A stretch of 27,029 nt of DNA from a virus. Both the position numbers and the translations under genes were made by a program. Shown piece by piece: positions 14,799 to 21,987 of this stretch (positions are counted from its first letter, which is position 1; the number at the start of each line of letters is the position of its first letter). Location: the IMG/VR virus record IMGVR_UViG_3300025155_000035, positions 1 through 27,029 of that record. One strand, written 5' to 3'. A model generated the notes under the pieces. That model made no database searches, was not told the DNA's origin, and worked only from the letters and a program-made list of their open reading frames with translations.

Positions 14799-14951
14799 AT
14801 GAAACGGTATATCACCTACCAGGGCCAACGGTACCTGGTCATCACCCATCCGAACGGCTCGAAGGATGTGTTCGTTCGGGTGAATCGGAAATGGTCGGGC
14901 GGCGCTGTCACTTCGGCAGCACGGCTGGCCTTGAGCGAAGGGAAGACATGA
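14799..14951 (+). CDS. Small basic protein (50 residues)
   Basis: The start is ATG 14799 (MKRYITYQGQRYLVITHPNG); the frame upstream is open but runs through the promoter region. The protein is a likely small beta sheet with a helical end (SAARLALSEGKT). There is no ribosome binding site, which fits leaderless expression as the first gene of the early block. The function is unknown. Its TGA overlaps the next ATG. Confidence 0.6.
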   Translation: MKRYITYQGQRYLVITHPNGSKDVFVRVNRKWSGGAVTSAARLALSEGKT

Positions 14952-15178
14952 TGGCACGTGGACACAGACCACGCACCGACTCCGAGACTGATTGGTCCCA
15001 CGTGGTCGGTGGTGTGAAGGGCGGTATTGGCTCGGCTGGTGTTGGCCAGTACACGCTTATGGCCAGCACAGACCCAGCCGAGTTGGTCGGCTTTGACCTT
15101 CAACTTGAGGAATGGTTAGCTTCCGGCATGATCGGATACACGGCCTCGATGGCCGAATACCGGGAGGGTAGGTCGTGA
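14948..15178 (+). CDS. Hypothetical protein (76 residues)
   Basis: It starts at ATG 14948, overlapping the previous stop as ATGA, with a second in-frame ATG at 14951 and AAGGGAAG upstream. The protein has a basic start, a Gly-rich turn GGIGSAGVGQYT and an acidic helical C-terminus (VGFDLQLEEWLASGM...AEYREG). The family is unknown. The GQY[ST] turn resembles that of the 14120 gene. Confidence 0.65.
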   Translation: MMARGHRPRTDSETDWSHVVGGVKGGIGSAGVGQYTLMASTDPAELVGFDLQLEEWLASGMIGYTASMAEYREGRS

Positions 15179-15309
15179 GTACAATTCTGCTCACACTCCT
15201 GCTAGTGTTCGCTCTGTCGGGTGACCGTGGAATGGCACAGGCCGAGGATGATCCAGGATGGAATTGCCACACTCAAGGGAACTTGATATGTGGCACAGAG
15301 AAGGGATGA
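15175..15309 (+). CDS. Secreted Cys-pair micropeptide (44 residues)
   Basis: The start is GTG 15175, overlapping the preceding TGA (GTGA). Residues 3-14 are a hydrophobic core (TILLTLLLVFAL), followed by a probable signal-peptidase site at AQA|ED. The mature part would be about 20 residues with two Cys (WNCHTQGNLICGTEKG), apt for a disulfide outside the membrane. The following gene's binding site overlaps the stop. I know no family for it; toxins, exclusion factors and lysis regulators are possible classes. Confidence 0.6.
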   Translation: MSTILLTLLLVFALSGDRGMAQAEDDPGWNCHTQGNLICGTEKG

Positions 15310-15313
15310 AAAC

Positions 15314-15523
15314 ATGAACACAACCATCGACCTAGCCACGGCCCTGTCCGAGATTCGACAGGATTACCCACACGCCAAAATCGTCTCATTTACCCTGTTC
15401 GACAGAGTCTACCCTGGCACTCCCGACCACGTCGGAGAACTTGAAGTGGTCGTGGATCAAGCAGGGCATGAGGCTATCTACGGTGTGACCGAAGCAGGAC
15501 ATACCGCCCTGTACATGGACTAA
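15314..15523 (+). CDS. Hypothetical protein (69 residues)
   Basis: The start is ATG 15314, preceded by AAGGGA. The protein has an N-terminal helix (TTIDLATALSEIRQDYP) and then strands (AKIVSFTLFDRVYPG, VGELEVVVDQAG). It is acidic, with no motif seen. It belongs to the run of small early genes that use a GAAGGGATGA-type site. Confidence 0.65.
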   Translation: MNTTIDLATALSEIRQDYPHAKIVSFTLFDRVYPGTPDHVGELEVVVDQAGHEAIYGVTEAGHTALYMD

Positions 15524-15537
15524 GAAGGGATGAGACA

Positions 15538-15723
15538 ATGAGCAAACGAATCTTTCGATTCCCGAATCAACGGGGACGGTGGCAAGAGATTGTCATCGAA
15601 CGTGACCGGGAGCAGGCTGACCTAGTTCGGTCGGTACTGGTCAGCACAGGAGTACCGTTCAGAGAGTACGAACGTGATCCACAAGACCCGACCAGTAGGG
15701 TAATCCTAGAGAGGGAATCATGA
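15538..15723 (+). CDS. Hypothetical protein (61 residues)
   Basis: The start is ATG 15538 with GAAGGGA upstream. The protein is highly charged (RFPNQRGRWQEIVIERDREQADLV), predicted strand-helix-strand. Its stop overlaps the start of the next micropeptide gene (ATGA). The function is unknown. Confidence 0.65.
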   Translation: MSKRIFRFPNQRGRWQEIVIERDREQADLVRSVLVSTGVPFREYERDPQDPTSRVILERES

Positions 15724-15806
15724 GCACATTCCTTACCCTCGCCCTATTCCTGACCGTACTCGGCTTCACCATGTGGCTAGTGTGGTCAGGGCTGGGACAA
15801 ATGTAA
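15720..15806 (+). CDS. Membrane micropeptide (28 residues)
   Basis: The ATG at 15720 overlaps the stop of the previous gene. The peptide is one transmembrane segment (TFLTLALFLTVLGFTMWLVW) followed by SGLGQM. GAGAGGGAA serves as binding site. The overlap and hydrophobic design support a real gene. The role is unknown. Confidence 0.55.
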   Translation: MSTFLTLALFLTVLGFTMWLVWSGLGQM

Positions 15807-15811
15807 AGACT

Positions 15812-15832
15812 TCCCTGGTAGACTGCCAGGGA
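15812..15832 (+). promoter_or_regulatory. Intergenic hairpin
   Basis: TCCCTGG and CCAGGGA form a perfect 7-bp stem with a 7-nt loop between the micropeptide stop and the AAGGAAGGGA site of the next gene. It may attenuate transcription or stabilise the downstream message. There is no T run. Confidence 0.4.
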
Positions 15833-15852
15833 TAGGACAAGGAAGGGAAACC

Positions 15853-16092
15853 ATGTCATACGGAACAGACCGGACCTTCAAGACCAAGTCAGCGCTCAAG
15901 CTGGCCGTGGACCTTGAAGGCGCCGAGAATGTCGGAGTGTTCGGGACTTCGATATTCGGAGACGAGAGAGCAAACACCGTTGCGGACCTGGCCGGAACAT
16001 CGGCCGTGATCGTCGGACCCGATGTCTACCGAACACGGAATTGGTACGCCAACGTCGTCACCAAGCGTGACGGCACAATCACGATCAAGTAA
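15853..16092 (+). CDS. Hypothetical protein (79 residues)
   Basis: The start is ATG 15853 with AAGGAAGGGA upstream. The protein has helix KSALKLAVDLEGAENV followed by a strand VGVFGTS and a C-terminal beta hairpin (NWYANVVTKRDGTITIK). The compact alpha/beta shape would fit a small binding protein. The family is not recognised. Confidence 0.7.
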   Translation: MSYGTDRTFKTKSALKLAVDLEGAENVGVFGTSIFGDERANTVADLAGTSAVIVGPDVYRTRNWYANVVTKRDGTITIK

Positions 16093-16105
16093 GGAAGGAC
16101 GAGAC

Positions 16106-16270
16106 GTGTATGAACTAACAATCCTGGTCAGCCTAGGGGCTGGCGGTGACGAGTTCTTTGATAAGGTACTCGACGCAATTGACAACGACAAAGAGAGGGT
16201 CATCATCGAAATGGTCGGAGAGTACGGTCATCTGACCGTGGATGCCCTCATTAGGAAGGACGAGCAATGA
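16106..16270 (+). CDS. Hypothetical protein (54 residues)
   Basis: I place the start at GTG 16106 (GTG TAT GAA), which follows AAGGAAGG. The longer frame from 16022 overlaps the previous gene and lacks a site. The protein reads YELTILVSLGAGGDEFFDKV, then a charged helix and strand. Its stop overlaps the next ATG. The function is unknown. Confidence 0.65.
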   Translation: MYELTILVSLGAGGDEFFDKVLDAIDNDKERVIIEMVGEYGHLTVDALIRKDEQ

Positions 16271-16629
16271 ACCACGATCCACACCTAGTCAGGTATACGG
16301 TCGGCATCGGATTCGAGACGCAAAGATTCGTTGAGTCGGCCTTGTCCCGGCGACAGATTGATGGTGCCACGATCATCGACGCATGGGGCTACTGGCGAAA
16401 CCCTGAGACTGGACAGGTAGAGACTGAACCTTCACAAGTTCTGGTCTTGACTCATACCTCGCCGGAAGACTTCGGATTCCAATTCGCTACGGTCATGGCA
16501 TGGGCACAAGACCACGGCGAGCACACGGTCATGGTCGAACACCACAACTTGGTGCAATTCGTACCGACCGATGGCGACTGGATGGAGGCGGCGGCACTAT
16601 TGGATGGTATCCATGAAGACCTACCCTGA
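16267..16629 (+). CDS. Hypothetical protein (120 residues)
   Basis: The ATG overlaps the previous stop (ATGA). The protein has strand VRYTVGIGFETQRFVESALS, a turn AWGYWRNPETGQVETEPS, and strands VLVLTHTSPEDFGFQF followed by a helix MAWAQDHGEHTVMVEH. The pattern is an alpha/beta sandwich. The family is not recognised. The last 17 nt overlap the next gene. Confidence 0.7.
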   Translation: MNHDPHLVRYTVGIGFETQRFVESALSRRQIDGATIIDAWGYWRNPETGQVETEPSQVLVLTHTSPEDFGFQFATVMAWAQDHGEHTVMVEHHNLVQFVPTDGDWMEAAALLDGIHEDLP

Positions 16630-17227
16630 AGCACCACGACGAGGACTGACTGCCGATGAGATAACACAAGTCGAAAGCTTGACCACGGATAGACTCCGGG
16701 CAATGCTCCCTCGACTGCGAGACCACTGGCAGACAGGACTCTATTGGTACGAGGACGCACACCGGATAGCGCAGAGCATCGGCAGACTGTTCGGATGTTC
16801 CGTCACCACGGCGGCGGGAGTGCTCGCCGCACTCTCACCACGGATAGGGTGGGAGACCAATCAGGACGAGTCGAAGCATGTCTTCGAGTATGGTGAGGAT
16901 TGGGGGTACGTTGCACTCCGGGCCAACGTGGACAAGGCCCTCGACATCATTGACGGGGCTGATCCTGAGCACAGGCTGGGCGGTCGCAAGGTTCGATCCT
17001 TCTACCGAAACATCCTCGACCCTTATGGCTCATTGGATGTAACGCTGGACGGATGGATGGCATACGTACTCGACCTACCTAAAGGGCACAAGTACCTTGA
17101 ACGGCGGCGAGTGTACGATGCGATAGCCGATGGGTTCCGAACCGTAGCGGCCGAGCATGGAATCATGCCGCACCAACTACAGGCTACGGTCTGGCTGTCG
17201 GTACGAAACGGAGCAGGCGCCAGCTAA
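16613..17227 (+). CDS. DUF7178-like phage protein
   Basis: The protein has 204 residues from ATG 16613 (MKTYPEAP). Hallmarks are AAGVLAALSPRIGWETNQ near residue 68, GGRKVRSFYRNILDP, VTLDGWMAYVLDLP and a terminal PHQLQATVWLSVRNG. I recall these conserved blocks from a family often annotated DUF7178 in actinophages. Its helical make-up and K/D spacing are reminiscent of helix-hairpin-helix DNA glycosylase-type folds, but that link is my inference. The catalytic role is unknown. Confidence 0.65.
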   Translation: MKTYPEAPRRGLTADEITQVESLTTDRLRAMLPRLRDHWQTGLYWYEDAHRIAQSIGRLFGCSVTTAAGVLAALSPRIGWETNQDESKHVFEYGEDWGYVALRANVDKALDIIDGADPEHRLGGRKVRSFYRNILDPYGSLDVTLDGWMAYVLDLPKGHKYLERRRVYDAIADGFRTVAAEHGIMPHQLQATVWLSVRNGAGAS

Positions 17228-17253
17228 ACTGCGCTCAACAGAGAGGGAATCGA

Positions 17254-17418
17254 GTGCTCCACTATCACCTATATTGCATCGAACCACACTGTGATGACAG
17301 CGTGCCGGTGCGAGAGGACGAGGTACTCGTCCTGTTCATAGACTTCGGGGTTTACCTCCGAGCACAAGCATGTGCCAATCCGGCATGTGTAACCACAAGA
17401 GAAAGGGAAAAGACATGA
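17254..17418 (+). CDS. Two-CxxxxC protein (54 residues)
   Basis: A GTG at 17254 follows GAGAGGGAA, and the stop overlaps the next ATG (ATGA). The sequence has C-x4-C at each end (YCIEPHC and ACANPAC) around a hydrophobic strand region EVLVLFIDFGVYL. Four Cys in two pairs suggest one zinc ion. It may be an adaptor or anti-factor. This gene was found by eye in an apparent gap. Confidence 0.6.
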   Translation: MLHYHLYCIEPHCDDSVPVREDEVLVLFIDFGVYLRAQACANPACVTTREREKT

Positions 17419-17669
17419 GGGTAGACATATCACATCCGACTGATCGACCGAACTTCTCGATCGTGAGGGTCGGAGACCTGAGCCTGGCGTTCAGCTATCA
17501 GACCGTAATAGGATTCGCTAGGCGTGGAAGCTGGATACTGAGCGAAAACCTATGGTCCAACACCACAGGTAAGCACCTGAATTATCTCGGCGGCAAGACG
17601 GGGAGACTGAGTCGGGACCTGTTCGAGCAGGCACTTCAGATTGAGTTCGACATTCTGGATCGACCATGA
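17415..17669 (+). CDS. DUF8033-like protein (84 residues)
   Basis: The start is ATG 17415 with AAAGGGAAAAG upstream. The core SYQTVIGFARRG...LSENLWSNTTGKHLNYL matches the W-S-x-T-T-G-K-H-L pattern that I associate with DUF8033, a small family found in phages. The role of the family is unknown. Its stop overlaps the SprT-like gene start. Confidence 0.65.
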   Translation: MRVDISHPTDRPNFSIVRVGDLSLAFSYQTVIGFARRGSWILSENLWSNTTGKHLNYLGGKTGRLSRDLFEQALQIEFDILDRP

Positions 17670-18052
17670 GCCCAACCATCGAGGATGCGGCCGCACTCGT
17701 GGCCTTGGTGATGGAGGATATCGAAGCGATGGGCTTTGACCTTCACAATGTGAGGATTGAGGTCAGTGACCGTCATACCAAACGGCGCCTTGCCACCACT
17801 TGGGATTGGGAAGATCGTATCGTCCTGTACTGGCCGCTACATGATGGCGATCTCGACTGGTTCGAGGATACAATCCGCCATGAGGTAGCGCATATCCTGG
17901 CCTGTCGAGAGGTAGGGGTATATGAACACCACGGCCCCACTTGGCGGGCATGGGCGATGAGACTAGGTGCTAGGCCGAGGTCAACAAACCGGCAAGATCA
18001 AGTCCTTGCCTATCACAATGAGAAAGGAAAGAAACTATGGGACGATCAGTAA
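17666..18052 (+). CDS. SprT-like zinc metalloprotein
   Basis: This 128-residue protein has HEVAH at residues 72-76 and a third ligand candidate HHGPTWRAWAMRLGA at 88-101. This is the HExxH...H..W...M..LGA layout of SprT/SPRTN-type metalloproteases. These proteins cleave DNA-bound or cross-linked proteins in cells. In phages they are thought to act on DNA-protein adducts or host proteins. All predicted zinc ligands and the catalytic Glu are intact. The C-terminal zinc ribbon of host SprT is absent, so this is a minimal domain. The last 16 nt overlap the next gene. Confidence 0.8.
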   Translation: MSPTIEDAAALVALVMEDIEAMGFDLHNVRIEVSDRHTKRRLATTWDWEDRIVLYWPLHDGDLDWFEDTIRHEVAHILACREVGVYEHHGPTWRAWAMRLGARPRSTNRQDQVLAYHNEKGKKLWDDQ

Positions 18053-18555
18053 GCTACCCGAGCGACGCTCGCCACGTCCTATACCTGTCATGGGTACCGG
18101 ACGAGGAAACACTGGATGAGATGTTGGCCGACTCGCTCGAAGCCAACGATGATCCTGACCTGTGCCGACATGACCGTCAGTCATGGCGGGACGAGTTGGT
18201 TCAAGACGAGTGGGACTATGTGATCGAGGACTTCCAATCCAATGTGCTCGGTGACCTGTTTGAGTCGATCAGTGACGCCGACCGATGGCTCGACAATGAA
18301 GACCATGTCGTAGCCGAGAATGGGCTGGCTGTGTTCGGGATCAGCGAGTACGCTGGACTAGCTGCCCTGTGGGTGGTGGCCAAGGATGGCGGTGACGGAT
18401 GGTATGACCCCAACATATCGGGCCTCGCTCGACACTGGATTGACCAGGCGTGGCCGAAGATCGAGGCCCGCTATCCAAGCAGGTTGTACAAGGCAGGCAC
18501 ATTCTCCAACGGAGAGAGTGTGTACCGACAAGTAGAAAGGATAGGAACATGCTAG
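18037..18555 (+). CDS. Hypothetical acidic protein (172 residues)
   Basis: The start is ATG 18037 with AGAAAGGAAAG upstream. It is strongly acidic (DEETLDEMLADSLEANDDPDL) with Trp-rich helices (DRQSWRDELVQDEWDYVIEDF). A central segment reads GLAVFGISEYAGLAALWVVAKDGGDG. No known motif is seen. Acidic phage proteins of this size sometimes mimic DNA or bind host enzymes; that is only a possibility here. Confidence 0.7.
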   Translation: MGRSVSYPSDARHVLYLSWVPDEETLDEMLADSLEANDDPDLCRHDRQSWRDELVQDEWDYVIEDFQSNVLGDLFESISDADRWLDNEDHVVAENGLAVFGISEYAGLAALWVVAKDGGDGWYDPNISGLARHWIDQAWPKIEARYPSRLYKAGTFSNGESVYRQVERIGTC

Positions 18556-18788
18556 TCAACGGAAAGCTGGACAAAGAGAATCGGGTGGTTCTCTGTCCTG
18601 ATTTCAGGAAGATCAGTGGTACCAGGGAACTGTGGGGGGGGACCGAAGGGGTGGACTTGGTGTTTGCTAATGAGGGGAGTGGTGAGTTGAAGTTGCTACT
18701 GTCCCCCATGACGGTGCAGCGGATCATTGATCTGCTCCTGGATATTGAGGACAGCACCACCTACGATGGAGGAAGGACGGCACGATGA
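18549..18788 (+). CDS. Hypothetical protein (79 residues)
   Basis: The start is ATG 18549 (MLVNGKLDKENRVVLC), preceded by AGAAAGGATAGG inside the end of the previous gene. The remainder is a strand/helix mix ending in SPMTVQRIIDLLLDIE. The family is not recognised. A 46-nt gap follows, containing the next gene's site GAAGGAGAAG. Confidence 0.65.
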   Translation: MLVNGKLDKENRVVLCPDFRKISGTRELWGGTEGVDLVFANEGSGELKLLLSPMTVQRIIDLLLDIEDSTTYDGGRTAR

Positions 18789-18834
18789 CTGAATGCAGGC
18801 CCGTCCCGCACCATCAGTAGAATGAAGGAGAAGC

Positions 18835-19668
18835 ATGCCTATAACCAACACCACGCCCATCCTCACCAAGAGGGAGCGGGCGAAGACGACCGGGAGATAC
18901 AGGTCCCGCCGTTTCGAGCGGACCATCACGCTGGCCCTTGAGGATGCCGGGATTGCCATTCCCTACAAGCAGTTCGAGACTGCCCTGCATGCAGCAATGG
19001 GTGCGGTCGATCACCTGCCCTGGCTCCGCAATGCCAAGCGCAACATGTACGAGAAGGAACGGAACGTGACAGGATCAGCCGATGGCTTCGAGAACGTGGC
19101 CTATGCTGTGGCTGGGGCTGCCATCGGGATCATGTCCGAGCGAGGCATCAGAGACAACACCGATCGACGGGCAGTAATGGGGATCATGCTCGACTCGGTC
19201 AGTGTCATTGTCGAGAAGCCAATGCGGAAACAGTGGGATCAGCCCGCTGGTTGGAGGGAGCCCACTTACTTCTCTGAGTTAGAGGACGACGGTGACGTTG
19301 ACAACATCGTGCTCAGGCCCCCGGCTACTGAGACAGAGATCAATGGTACGTTCGATGACCCTCGACTCCAAGCCATATGGGATGCGGCCGATGGGCGGGA
19401 GAGACAGATGCTCCGTGATGTGGCGGCAGGTGTGCCGGTGACTCAGGCATCATTGAACACTGGATACTCGGCCACCATCGCCAGCGACAAGCTGCGGGTT
19501 CAACTACCAAGACGAGCCGGGCTGACCGAGGGTCGCCAACCTGTGGCTCAATGCAAGAATGGGCACCCGATGAGTGGTGATAACCTGCTTGTCACGGGCG
19601 GGCGTCGGGTCTGTCGGACCTGTGCCCGAGACCGAAGCCGCCGTCACTATGAAAGGACTAAGACATGA
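18835..19668 (+). CDS. Helix-turn-helix protein with C-terminal zinc finger
   Basis: This protein of 277 residues has three parts. The first ~150 are helical and basic at the very N-terminus. Residues ~175-232 (PRLQAIWDAADGRERQML...LNTGYSATIASDKLRVQL) resemble a sigma region 4-type helix-turn-helix. The last 38 carry CKNGHPMSGDN...CRTCARDRSRRHY, a C-x3-H...C-x2-C site seen in HNH-like and phage DNA-binding proteins. No full H-N-H triad is seen. It is probably a DNA-binding regulator or nuclease-related protein at the entry to the replication genes. Confidence 0.65.
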   Translation: MPITNTTPILTKRERAKTTGRYRSRRFERTITLALEDAGIAIPYKQFETALHAAMGAVDHLPWLRNAKRNMYEKERNVTGSADGFENVAYAVAGAAIGIMSERGIRDNTDRRAVMGIMLDSVSVIVEKPMRKQWDQPAGWREPTYFSELEDDGDVDNIVLRPPATETEINGTFDDPRLQAIWDAADGRERQMLRDVAAGVPVTQASLNTGYSATIASDKLRVQLPRRAGLTEGRQPVAQCKNGHPMSGDNLLVTGGRRVCRTCARDRSRRHYERTKT

Positions 19669-19937
19669 GGAACAAGATCATTAAGGAAGCTGCCCAACGT
19701 GCAGCCATTGTCTTTGAGAAAGAGGGCTGGACGTGGGGGCTCACGGGCGCTCAGTATGTACCCGATACGGTTGACCTCTACATGACGCTGTCCGATCTGC
19801 TTGAAGACGTAACGAGAGGCGACCTGTTGAGCGCCAGGACTGGAAGGCTGGTGGTGCGCCGGGAAAGGGATGACGAAGGGAACACCGAGGGTTTCAACCT
19901 GCTCTTGGAGATCGGGCTCATTGAGGCTGGACCATGA
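19665..19937 (+). CDS. Hypothetical protein (90 residues)
   Basis: The ATG overlaps the previous stop and follows GAAAGGACTAAG. The protein starts with a helix (KIIKEAAQRAAIVFEKEG), then a charged middle and strands GRLVVRRERD and GFNLLLEIGLI. The family is not recognised. Tight coupling to the nuclease gene suggests a DNA-metabolism context. Confidence 0.65.
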   Translation: MRNKIIKEAAQRAAIVFEKEGWTWGLTGAQYVPDTVDLYMTLSDLLEDVTRGDLLSARTGRLVVRRERDDEGNTEGFNLLLEIGLIEAGP

Positions 19938-20869
19938 GTGGCTTCCTCAATATTGCCGGGAATGGCTTCGGCTCTGAGCCCGCCGAAGATGCACTCATCG
20001 TCGGTCCCTCGCAACTGAACAACTGGTGGCTGTGCAATTACCGGGAACTGTACCGCAACGAGCCCTGGTATGACAACTCGTCCAGCTTGCAAGCTGCTTT
20101 CGGGACGGGCGAGCACGCACTCATCGAGAGGTTTCTCACAACAGGTGATCGCCCCGCCTTCTCGGGTGAGGCAATGGAGATATGGATTCAAGCCATGCTC
20201 CACCATCCGAAGCATCCCGAGGACATCACCAAGTACGCAGACAACGTGACCCTACTCACGGTGGCAGCCGAGATGCTTGGTGCCTTTGAGTTGTGGCTGA
20301 CCTCGTACTGGCAAGAGGAAGGCCAGCATCAGCCCCCTCTCCTGACCGAGACGACGTTGCGACGCCCGCTCGGTCGCTTGCCCAATGGTAGGGAGGTATG
20401 GGTCGAGGGCACCGCTGACCGGGTGACGGCACTCGGGGAGACAGCCGCAATGGGTATCGACTGGAAGACCGGAGGTAAGGGGTGGAAGCGAGGGAAGGCC
20501 GAGTCGAACGTGCAGCACACTGTCTATGGTTGGCTGGTCGAGCCCATGATCCAACCACACCGTGTCGTCCAAGCCACCTACGTTGTGTATGATCGTCAGC
20601 ATCAGGTGTGGACATGGAACGACAAGCGGATCATGCTGACCAAAGACATGACCTACGCCGCCCTTCGCTCCATGTGGGACATGGCTCGGGGACTGGACGC
20701 CGAGATCGGCACGGCCTCACCCACCACCCGAGGTGGATTCGGTGACGGTCGAGGCTGGCATTGCAAGGCCCCTTGGTGCCCGGCCTGGAACGGATGTCCG
20801 TTCAAGTTTGTCATCCAAGACAAGTACAGCGAGGAAGAAAGACCAACCCAAATGAGATGGAGTCTCTAG
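19934..20869 (+). CDS. RecB/Cas4-like nuclease with Fe-S cluster
   Basis: This 311-residue protein is a PD-(D/E)xK superfamily exonuclease candidate. Motifs in order are Cys34 after PSQLNNWWL, GTGEHALIERF at 57-67, EGTADR at 159-164, DWKTG at 176-180, and Q194...Y198. Three C-terminal Cys follow (277, 282, 288, in WHCKAPWCPAWNGC). One early plus three late cysteines is the 4Fe-4S arrangement of AddB, Cas4 and related phage nucleases. Such enzymes resect DNA ends for recombination or degrade host DNA. The adjacent SSB-like gene supports a recombination pair. No CRISPR genes are present. Confidence 0.8.
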   Translation: MSGFLNIAGNGFGSEPAEDALIVGPSQLNNWWLCNYRELYRNEPWYDNSSSLQAAFGTGEHALIERFLTTGDRPAFSGEAMEIWIQAMLHHPKHPEDITKYADNVTLLTVAAEMLGAFELWLTSYWQEEGQHQPPLLTETTLRRPLGRLPNGREVWVEGTADRVTALGETAAMGIDWKTGGKGWKRGKAESNVQHTVYGWLVEPMIQPHRVVQATYVVYDRQHQVWTWNDKRIMLTKDMTYAALRSMWDMARGLDAEIGTASPTTRGGFGDGRGWHCKAPWCPAWNGCPFKFVIQDKYSEEERPTQMRWSL

Positions 20870-21541
20870 ATGAGTGAGTTCACAATCAACGCCAACTTCA
20901 ACTACTCGGTCAAGGTGCCGAGCGAACTGAAGGGTGGTCCACAATACGGCAGCGAGGAATTCGGTGGCTCACTGACCATCAGTCAGGTGGTCGAGGCTGC
21001 CTCTCCCTCCGAAGCCCAGGAGGCCGGGCGTCAACTCCTGCCTTTCGTGGCTCAGACGGTCAAGGTGTTCGTGCTGAATCAGGCCGGGCTCGAAGCTGTC
21101 ACCGATGGCAATGGGGTTATCAACCCCGTGTTCCCCAAGGTGCAGGCCCAGCCCGTAGCCCCGAGAGATGCTTTCCCACAGTGGCCGCAGCAGGCAGCCC
21201 CCATGCAGCAGATGAACCCGGTGGCCCAGCAGTACCACCCGCAAGGTAACTCCGCTGAGGGTAGGGCTGGGTTTGACCAGCAGGGTCAGCCCACATGGGA
21301 GGGCAGGCCAGTCAAGGTGTACGACAACCGTTCCCAGGTAGGCACCGCAGCGCATGGCAACAAGCCACACATCAATGTGATGTTCCTCGACGTGGACCAA
21401 ACGGCCCCGAACAATGTCAAGTATCAGGGCTTTTGGGCCAACAACAAGGATGGCAGCCCGTCCAAGATGTACCAAGAGGTACTCAAACTGGTCGGCCACG
21501 CACAAGGTGGCGGTCAGGCATACGATGAGGCACCCTTCTAA
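20870..21541 (+). CDS. Putative single-stranded DNA-binding protein
   Basis: This 223-residue protein directly follows the nuclease gene with no gap. An N-terminal beta domain (residues 1-75) leads to a Pro/Gln/Met-rich linker (QWPQQAAPMQQMNPVAQQYHP). A second strand-rich domain contains HINVMFLDVD and VKYQGFW. The chain ends AYDEAPF. An acidic tip ending in Pro-Phe after a Gln/Gly-rich linker is the hallmark of SSB-type proteins that dock partner enzymes. No OB-fold signature is certain, so the assignment rests on the tail, the linker and the neighbour. Confidence 0.55.
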   Translation: MSEFTINANFNYSVKVPSELKGGPQYGSEEFGGSLTISQVVEAASPSEAQEAGRQLLPFVAQTVKVFVLNQAGLEAVTDGNGVINPVFPKVQAQPVAPRDAFPQWPQQAAPMQQMNPVAQQYHPQGNSAEGRAGFDQQGQPTWEGRPVKVYDNRSQVGTAAHGNKPHINVMFLDVDQTAPNNVKYQGFWANNKDGSPSKMYQEVLKLVGHAQGGGQAYDEAPF

Positions 21542-21987
21542 TGAGAATCACAGTTGACATACCCACCGTGGCCTTGAAGTATGGTTACGGTACGGTGACC
21601 CGAGCACATATCATGACTGATCCGGGTGAAATCTATTCGTTGGCAGTAAACGGCCAGACGGAGCGAGAGGGTTATACGAGCGTGGCCTGTCACGAGCATA
21701 CTGTTGAACACTCGGGGCGCATGCTCGATGTGAACCCTGACTTGCCCTTGTGTCGCAAGTGCATACACGCCATGAACCTGTATGTTGGAGCCGGGCTCTC
21801 AGCCTATCCGAGCACTACCTTCAAGCGTGGGACACGTCGAAGCATGAGCCCGCTCGACAAGAGATTGGCCCGAGTCTATGACCGTCTCCGCAAGAGGGCA
21901 TGGCGATGGATGGCGTCATGGAAGTACGAGGTGTATATGGTTGGGGTTAACGATGGTCTCGACGCCATCAGAAAGGAATTGACATGA
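21541..21987 (+). CDS. Hypothetical Cys-containing protein (148 residues)
   Basis: The ATG overlaps the previous stop. The protein has two halves: a strand-rich N-terminal part with CHEHTVEHSG...CRKCIHAMN (possible zinc site) and a very basic C-terminal helix (DKRLARVYDRLRKRAWRWMASW). Nucleic-acid binding would fit. The family is not recognised. Confidence 0.65.
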   Translation: MRITVDIPTVALKYGYGTVTRAHIMTDPGEIYSLAVNGQTEREGYTSVACHEHTVEHSGRMLDVNPDLPLCRKCIHAMNLYVGAGLSAYPSTTFKRGTRRSMSPLDKRLARVYDRLRKRAWRWMASWKYEVYMVGVNDGLDAIRKELT

